Positions 53,201 through 62,200 of a DNA stretch of 64,000 bases are shown one piece after another (the stretch's first letter is position 1; each line of letters begins with the position of its first letter). A program made the translations under genes and the position numbers. Source of the DNA: Chiridota heheva (Eukaryota > Echinodermata > Holothuroidea > Apodida > Chiridotidae); NCBI GenBank assembly GCA_020152595.1, contig JAIGNY010000132.1, positions 219,501 to 283,500 of the forward strand, written 5' to 3'. Under the pieces are notes generated by a model. It was not told where the DNA came from, searched no databases, and was given only the letters and a program-made list of their open reading frames with translations.

Positions 53201-56200
53201 TTTTTCTTGCTGGGGCGTTTTTAGCATTCGACGGCTACGCGGCTCCGTAGTGATTATATACAAACGGAGTTAACGGCCTACACCAGCGGCGCGGCTGTGT
53301 GGTAGAGGACCAGTGGCCATGAACTACAGAGTTCTGCGGCCGTTTCTCTTACCGGGACACGTACTGAGTACGACGGTAGTCCCCTCTTCCCCACGCAGCT
53401 ACTGGTTTCGTAGCTCCGTGATGAAGCAAACTCAGTTTACGACTCATTTAGCTTGCGTAGCACGTGAACTCCTCGGTATTCCTTACGGCCCCAGTATATA
53501 TATTTGAACTATTCTCAATGGGAACGCGTACTGAGTACATCTTCTCTACGCGTAGCCACTTACTCGGTGGCCCCGTGGTGAATAGAAGTATAATGAGATA
53601 ACGACTCACGTTACAGGTGTAGTACGTTCACGCTATCGTGGACCTAGACGGTTCTTTTGTACTGATAGCTACTACGTTTGGGACACGTACCAGTACCAGT
53701 TGTCCCCCTCGCGTAGCCACGAGCTTTTTGCTCCGTGGTGCACAGAGACATAGTTGGCGGATGACTAGTGGTTTTTACTTGTCATGCCGACGCCTTTGTA
53801 GACCCATAAGGGATCTATAATACTTAACGGGGTTGCATACTTTGTACGGCGTAAGTCCCCCCAGTAGCTACGCGCTTCTCAGCTCCGTGGTGCAGGGTGT
53901 TTAACGGAATTAACGGTCCGTGTAGTATACACAGGATGTCAACTCTTTTGTGATTTCTACCCCAAAGCTGGGGTTTATGACTCATACTGTTGACATAGTA
54001 CATTACACCCTCCTTGTCAATAATAACTCCATGAATGATATTTTTCTTGACAATCGGTGGCCTTTTGATAGACAACCTTACGTTTGGGGTAGCTATTACC
54101 AACAACGGCACGTATGGTTCATTCCCTACTTTAACACCTTAAAGCAGTTTCCATGCGGTTTTACGGCCTGCCTTTTATTCGCTAGCCTTTGAATTTGGTC
54201 AGTAGGTTTAAACAACCTTTGCTCAGGGTCGGCAGTTTTTTCTGGACTGCGGATGGTGTCGTTCAGTACCTCCGCTTTACACGTTCAGTCGGTGGTCACC
54301 CCCTTTGGTGCGGGTGCTCCCACCTGGTGTAAGGAACGAAGTTTTCACATGTCAGATTTCACCGTCGGTGCCGACGGAGGCTTCTTAATCGGAGTAGGGG
54401 CACTTTTCTTGTGACCCCTTATGTCGGAAACTTGGACGGGTACTTGACCTTTTTTGACAGGCAGAATGCCGGGGTTTTTCGTTCACCTTTTTACCGCTAG
54501 TGCTGAGCGAGGCTTTTCAGTTTCTCGCCGTTTTTGCGCCACTTTTTTTTCCCTTATCCGGGATTTCTTCAATTCGTTTTTGTTGGTACACGCTTCGTTC
54601 CCGATCGTAGTTTACTCGCCGGTTCCGTCTCGTGGACGAATCCGGTGTGGCTTGTGGCGTTATTGTAGACACTACTATGATATTCAACTCGTGTCCAAAC
54701 CCTCTTCTGGTTGGCATGTCTTCCAAGTTTCTAACTCAGGCTCATGCGATGTCTGCCTTAGTTACTGTTAACGATTAGTGTCTTGTTCAGTTTGACTGTA
54801 ACTAGAAGTGGTTTACTGTGTTTTAGTACTTCCCACTCTGGAGGTCTTTCATCCTTAAGAGGAGAAGGAATTTCGTCCTTTAAGCGGGATTAGATTAGTC
54901 AAGAGTTTAAATACCAGCCTTAAAAAAAAAAAAAAAAAAAAAGATTGTGCTGCGACCTGAAGTCCCTTCCTCCTTATCCGCAGTTGCAATCTGATTGCAT
55001 ATTTATAGCATGGAAGGTAAGGTATAACTTGAAGTAAATTTACCCCGCTAAGCGTAGCGGGGATATTTACGAGAGTTATACTTAACTTCCATGCATCCCG
55101 CCCGCCTCCCCTCTCATTCAGGCCTCGGTGGAATGTTAAGTGAGGGTTGGTAGAGGTTATATGGAGGTCAGGGCTGGCTGGTAACTATGTTTTTAAGGTC
55201 GCTTAGAAGTGCGTTAGAATCAGGTCGTGTGACCAGATTGCATAATTATAGCATGGAAGGTAAGTATAACTCTCGTAAATATCCCCGCTACGCTTAGCGG
55301 GGTAAATTTGCTAGAATGAAAAGTGGATGAATACCAGGCGGGTTTACACCCTGCTCTTTTCAAAAAGTGTTCAGAGAACCAGGCGGGAGTTGAAACTCCT
55401 ACCATTGGGACTGATGGCTTTACATCCCCTCTGAAGGATGGTGAGCGCCAACCAACCATAAGCCACTTTTCACAAAGGTCGGGTGGGGGAGAAGGTGTGA
55501 TGCAGAAGACTGCGCTTGATGTCAGCTTGTATCGTTCTGCATATCTGTGGAAAAATTGCTGGTTAAGTTGCCATTGGACTGGAACCCCCAGTATCTCAGT
55601 CGTACAATCGGCCGATAATTACCTACCTCCCTTTACATACTGCAGGAGCATCATATAATAATAATAATGAATACTTGTTATGCGCCAGTATCCTTCAAAA
55701 GTGATGCTCATGGCGCAGCGACACAACAATTAATGCAAAACAATGTGAACAAAAATGAAATAATAGTTAAGAATACTGCAAAATACATACATACAAGAAC
55801 AAATATAAGCTTAAAATTGAACAGAATCAGAACAGATGAGGAATATCTTTAATGATGATTTAAAAGAATTGAGGAAAGGACTAAGTTTGATATTGTCTGG
55901 AAGTCTGTTCCTGTTCCATAAAAACGGGGCAGCAGAAGAAAATGAACGTTTACCCCATGTTCTATAAGGAAAATCTGCATCCAATAATCGGAGGGGGAGG
56001 GCAAAACTAAAGGAGGCACTTTCTATGACGTCATGTTAGTCATGATATATGAGAAAATCAGATATGCATGCTCGTCAAATGACTGAGGTACAACTGAAGA
56101 GAATGACACCTTTAAGACAAAATTGTCTGAAAAGGTTTCATGTTTAACATAGAAACTAACAGTCCGTTTGGTTTGTAGACCACAGATAAACTCAGATTAA

Positions 56201-59200
56201 AGGGGATTTGACATATTTACATCAGCTTTAGATAAGATGATTCCATTACTTTTTGTACAGTGTCAAATTTAGGGGATGTGACATATTTACATCAGCTCGA
56301 TAAGATGCAAGCATAAGATTTCATTACTTTTTTTACAGTCAAGTTTAGGGGCTCATTCCGCTTTGGTGTTAGGTCATATTGTAACGCCACCTACTGCAGG
56401 AGCATCCCCCACCCTAGGGGCTGAGCAGTGGTGTGGGGAACTGAGTGGTTGGATGCCACTCAGTGTCAGGAGGTGAAGGTTACGGGAGGGGGAAATACAC
56501 CAGAGGAGCTACAAATACCCCAGCAAGTGCGTTCTCACCCCAGGCATGGGAAAGGTGGAGGAGGCTTAAGCTACAAGGTACTAACTACTGCCAAAAAATA
56601 TAAAGAGAGAGCAGGATATACATTACGCAAAGATAAATAGCTTTGGTTTCAAACAGTACTCCTTGTTTCTATCTTTTAATGGTTCGTCGGTAACATAAAC
56701 ATGTCCCCACAGGGCTTAAAGAAAGGGTCGTTCCTTAAGGGAAGCTTTAAAATTCTAATTTAGTTGTTGGAGTTTCTTTTTTGCAGCAGACTGAATAAAA
56801 GTAAGCTCGGCACAATATGAGATACATAAATAGCACCCAGAATACAATTTGATAAATATATATAAAGTTTAAATTGTCCCAGGTACGGCTCAAATGAGCG
56901 TTACAAAAAGAACAAACTCGTAAATAATCAGGAAGCACCTAACTTCCTCAAATGTACTTCAAAGGAGAAGAGTTTAATAGACAGAGGCGGAATAAGCAAG
57001 AAATGGTTCCCTCTTCAAGCAGTTTTGTTGCAAAGATAGCTTTAATAAATAAAATCAATACCTCCTAAAGAAGCTTACCGGGGCATGGGCGTTACGGCTT
57101 ACGAAACTAATAGTTCATGAGACCGACATCAGAACTTTGGGGTCATCGATACCAAGGATACCTGGCTACTTTCCCCATGAGGGACACCAACCCTCTATAC
57201 CAAGAAATCCTTTAAATACCTGGCAAGGGGGAATTTAGAAATTGCCAAGTTTCATGCCCTTTGTTTCCCCTACAGGAACTGTTCAAGCCTAGTGCCGACT
57301 TTAGGGTTAACAAATAACAGTGTATCAGCCAGAAAAGGGGAGGGAAGGGCCTGGCATCCCTAAATCTGACCCTGATCCTAGACTTTGCTCTCCTTAAAAG
57401 AAACGAATAGAATTAAGATACAGTGCACTTTCATTGAGCTGTAATGCCACATGTCTTCGGCAGCCTCTGCCTGTCAAGCTGTTTCTCAATTCAAATAAAA
57501 AACTACACCCTGTACCTAATCTGCCAAAATTCTCTCTTAGAAAATACATAACCTCTATATTCAAATGCTAGGGAGCAAGTGTTTAGGTGCTCCCAAAAAA
57601 GAAATGCAAGTTAACTACGTTTACAATGGAAAGAAATTTGCAGTCTGGACACTGGCTGTGTTGACTGCTGGGACACCTGGACCTGCACAAAATGAAAGCA
57701 GAAGAAAACATGTTAATGAGTATAAGACCTAGATACCTGAACTTCTGTTCCTGCATTCGAGTATCACATGGCACATAAAATACCGGGCTTATTTACATCA
57801 AATTACAGTTACAACGGGAAATAAGCTAAGTGACAACCTCAGGGCATCACAATATCCTCAGATAAAAAAATTTGCTTGGAAAAATTGACATCTATAATGA
57901 AATTTCCAGTGCAGAAGGTAATAGTCTATTATTTGAATTGTAGAGAAGTTCTTGAAGTGTCAACACAGTGAAGAGAAACTTGTAAGGGAGAGTTCTACTG
58001 TACGGGTAAAATGTTATTTTTTGTAATTGTTTGCATTTCCTCCGTAGGGTCCTGCATATTTGGCTGTGAAGGAGTATCCACTGGAGAGATTAGAAGCAAG
58101 GTCATTGCAGTTCACAGAGCAGGTCACTGCATGGTCACTTCCATTAAGTGAAATGAACTCACCGGTCAATGTGGCAATCTCACAAGGTAGTTAACATGCT
58201 TTGTGTCATGGGGACTTAGGAGGAAAGAGGACACAGCCAAGAGACATATCATTGTCTTACCTGTTGAATGCAATGTATATGAGCAACATCTGTATAGAGA
58301 ACATTATTTGTAGAGGGCCAACATGTGTATAAGGGAGAATATGTGAAGAGGGTCAAAGTGCGTATAAAAAAAAGGGATAAGGGTGTGTAGGTGACCGGAG
58401 GAGGTAGATAAGTAGATGATGGGTTGGGGATGGGTAGATGAGTGGAGGGTGGATGATGGGTAGGTGAGTGGAGGGTGGATGATGGGTAGGTAAGTGGAGG
58501 GTGGATGATGGGTAGGTGAGTGAAGGGTGGATGATGGGTAGGTGAGTGGAGGGTGGATGATGGGTAGGTGAGTGGATGGTGGATGATGGGTAAGTGAGTG
58601 GAGGGTGGATGATGGGTAGGTGAGTGGAGGGTGGATGATGGGTAGGTGAGTGGAGGGTGGATGATGAGTAGGTGAGTGGAGGGTGGATGATGGGTAGGTG
58701 AGTGGAGGGTGGATGATGGGTAGGTGAGTGGAGGGTGGATGATGGGTAGGTGAGTGGAGGGTGGATGATGGGTAGGTGAGTGGAGGGTGGATGATGGGTA
58801 GGTGAGTGGAGGGTGGATGATGGGTAGGTGAGTGGAGGGTGGATGATGGGTGAGTGGAGGGTGGATGATGGGTAGGTGAGTGGAGGGTGGATGATGGGTA
58901 GGTGAGTGGAGAGTGGATGATGGGTAGGTGAGTGGAGAGTGGATGATGGGTAGGTGAGTAGAGGGTGGATGATGGGTAGTTGAGTGGAGGGTGGATGATG
59001 GGTAGGTGAGTGGAGGGTGGATGATGGGTGGATGAGGTGAGTGGATGACGGGTAGGTGAGTGGATGATGGGTTGGTGAGTGGAGGGTGGATGATGGGTAG
59101 GTGAGTGGAGGGTGGATGATGGGTAGGTGAGTGGAGGGTTGATGATGGGTAGGTGAGTGGAGGGTGGATGATGGGTAGGTGAGTGGAGGGTGGATGATGG

Positions 59201-62200
59201 GTAGGTGAGTGGAGGGTGGGTGGGTAGGTGAGTGGAGGGTGGATGATAGGTAGGTGAGTGGAGGGTGGATGAAGGGTAGGTGAGTGGAGGGTGGATGATG
59301 GGTAGGTGAGTGGAGGGTGGATGATGGGTAGGTGAGTGGATGATGGGTAGGTGAGTGGAGGGTGGATGATGGGTAGGTGAGTGGAGGGTGGATGATGGGT
59401 AGGTGAGTGGAGGGTGGATGATGGGTAGGTGAGTGGAGGGTGGATGATGGGTAGGTGAGTGGAGGGTGGATGATGGGTAGGTGAGTGGAGGGTGGATGAT
59501 GGGAAGGTGAGTGGAAGGTGGATCATGGGTAGGTGAGTGAAGGGTAGATGATGGCAGATGAGTGGAGGGTGGATGATGGGTAGGTGAGTGGAGGGTGGAT
59601 GATGGGTAGGTGAGTGGAGGGTGGATGATGGGTATGTGAGTGAAGGGTGGATAACGGGTAGGTGAGTGGAGGGTGTATGACGGGTAGCGAGTTGAGGGTG
59701 GTAGATGGGTAGGTGAGTGGAGGGTAAACGATGGGTAGGTGATTGGAGGGTGGACGATGGGTAGGTGAGTGGATGATGGGTACGTGAGTGGATGATGGGT
59801 AGGTGAGTGGAGGGTGGATGATGGGTAGGTGAGTGGAGGGTGGATGATGGGTAGGTGAGTGAAGGGTGGATGATGGGTAGGTGAGTGGAGGGTGGATGAT
59901 GGGAAGGTGAGTGGAAGGTGGATCATGGGTAGGTGAGTGGAGGGTAGATGATGGCAGATGAGTGGAGGGTGGATGATGGGTAGGTGAGTGGAGGGTGGAT
60001 GATGGGTAGGTGAGTGGAGGGTGGATGATGGGTAGATGAGTGGAGGGTGGATAACGGGTAGGTGAGTGGAGGGTGTATGACGGGTAGCGAGTTGAGGGTG
60101 GTAGATGGGTAGGTGAGTGGAGGGTAAACGATGGGTAGGTGATTGGAGGGTGGACGATGGGTAGGTTAGTGGAGGGTGGACGATGAGTAGGTGAGTGGGA
60201 GGTGGATGATGAGTGAGTGGAGGGTGGATGATGGGTAGGTGAGTGGATAATGGGTAGGTGAGTGGAGGGTGGATGATGGGTAGGTGAGTGGAGAGTGGAT
60301 GATGGGTAGGTGAGTAGAGGGTGGATGATGGGTAGGTGAGTGGAGGGTGGATGATGGGTAGGTGAGTGGAGGGTGGATGATGGGTAGGTGAGTGGATGAT
60401 GGGTACGTGAGTGGATGATGGGTAGGTGAGTGGAGGGTGGATGATGGGTAGGTGAGTGGAGGGTGGATGATGGGTAGGTGAGTGGAGGGTGGATTATAGG
60501 TAGGTGAGTGGAGGGTGGATGATGGGTAGGTGAGTGGAGGGTGGATGATGGGTAGGTGAGTGGAGGGTGGATGATGGGTAGGTGAGTGGATGACGGGTAG
60601 GTGAGTGGTGATGGGTAGGTGAGTGGAGGGTGGATGATGGGTAGGTGAGTGGAGGGTGGATGATGGGTAGGTGAGTGGAGGGTGGATGATGGGTAGGTGA
60701 GTGGAGGGTGGATGATGGGAAGGTGAGTGGAAGGGGTGGAGGTGATGGGATGATGGCAGATGAGTGGAAGGTGGATGATGGGTAGGTGAGTGGAGGGTGG
60801 ATGATGGGTAGGTGAGTGGAGGGTGGATGATGGGTAGGTGAGTGAAGGATGGATAACGGGTAGGTGAGTGGAGGGTGTATGACGGGTAGCGAGTTAAGGG
60901 TGGTAGATGGGTAGGTGAGTGGAGGGTAAACGATGGGTAGGTGATTGGAGGGTGGACGATGGGTAGGTGAGTGGAGGGTGGACGATGGGTAGGTGAGTGG
61001 GAGATGGATGATGGGCAGGTGAGTGGATGATGGGTAGGTGAGTGGAGGGTGGACGATGGGTAGTTAAGTGGAGGGTGGATGATGGGTAGGTGAGTGTAGG
61101 GTGGACGATGGGTAGGTGAATGGATGAGTAGGTGAGTGGGGTGGATAGATGAGCACAGGGTGAGTAGATGAATGGAAGGTGGGTTGCCAAGTAGAAGTAT
61201 GTAGGTGCATGAGTGGAGGGTGATTGATGGGTAGGTGAGTGGAGGGCACTAAGTGACCAGTGGGTGGGTAGATGATCATGTTTTAGGTCAGTGTCATGAG
61301 GATGGATGCATGCAGAAGGCTAGGATGGGGAAGAGCATGCAGATGCAGGGTTGGAGGATAGGGTATGTACTGGGACTGGGTTTGGCATGGTAGTTATATT
61401 GGGCATAGTAGCTGTGTTTTAGCTCTGTTGGGGTGGTTGGTGGTGGGTAGGATAATATGCACCCAAGGCTAGCTATGAGGAGTCAGGGATAGGGGGTATG
61501 GGTTGTTAGTAATAATATGCGCCCAAGGCTAGCTATGAGGAGTCAGTGATAAGAGGTATGGGTTGTTAGTAATAATAGGCGCCCAAGGCTAGGTATGAGG
61601 AGTAAGTGATAAAGCGTATAGGTTGTTAGTAATAATATGCGCCCAAGGCTATTTATTAGGAGTGAGGGATAAGTTTATGGGTTGTTAGTAACAATATGCG
61701 CCCAAGGCTAATTATGAGGAGTGAGGGGTAAGGGGTATCGGTTGTTAGTAATAATATTGCCCAAAGCTAACTATGAGGAGTGAGGGATAAGGAGTATGGG
61801 TTGTTAGTAATAATATGTGCCTAAGTCTAGCTATGAGGAGTGAGAGATAAGAAGAATGGGTTGTTATTAATAATATGCACCTAAGGCTAGCTATGAGGAG
61901 TGAGGGATAAGGAGTATGGGTTGTTAGTAATAATATGTGCCCAAGGCTAGCTATGAGGAGTGAGAGATAAGGGTTATGGGTTGTTAGTAATAATATGAGC
62001 CCAAGGCTAGTTATGAGGAGTCAGTGATAAAGGGTATGGGTTGCTAGTAATAATATGCACCCAAGGCTAGTTATGAGGAGTGAGGGATAAGGGTTATGGG
62101 TTGTTAGTAATAATATGAGCCCAAGGATAGTTATGAGGAGTGAGGGATATGTATTATTTGGGGATGCCTTGTTTATCCTTTCTTTTGTACCTAGATTACC

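Larger units (their letters stand above)
50522..53300 (+). repeat. Tandem, progressively decayed units carrying the Cys-rich gene
   Basis: A start block of the form CGTACA.CGTACG.T.AA.CCGG recurs near 50523, 51094, 51752, 52092, 52714 and 53116. Most units continue with TGGTCAGGTGACAG.TGA, AGCTATTTTCTT, TTAGCTACGCAGTTCCACG, GTTGAACRTTACAGTTCCG and TTCACCAGTATCATGGACA. Similarity drops from first to last; only the first keeps a full open frame. Confidence 0.8.
48409..55309 (+). mobile_element. DIRS-like element, 6.9 kb, with inverted ends and internal complementary region
   Basis: The left end (48409-48560) and the right end (about 55130-55309) are inverted repeats (TTCCATGCTATAATTATGCA versus its complement, then GCACTTCTAA.CGACC). 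Just inside the right end, 54989-55096 joins the complement of the left outer end to the complement of the right outer end, the layout of the internal complementary region of DIRS tyrosine-recombinase retrotransposons. The interior holds Cys-rich units but no reverse transcriptase or recombinase that I can recognise, so it is probably non-autonomous. Base use is much more CpG-rich than the surrounding intron. No target duplication is expected for this class. Confidence 0.72.

Noticed and set aside
54924-54943. Poly-A run as the tail of a processed retrogene
   Set aside because: It lies inside the DIRS-like element just before its internal complementary region, no spliced host coding sequence precedes it, and no duplication flanks it.
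55323-55658. Open frame of 111 codons
   Set aside because: No recognisable domain, repetitive C/G-rich motifs, and no splice or start context.
58249-59926. Minus-strand open frames of 425 and 540 codons, Thr/Pro/His/Ser-rich
   Set aside because: They are by-products of a stop-free 26-bp satellite; all three frames give the same peptide period, and there is no start context, splice site or composition shift pointing to a gene.
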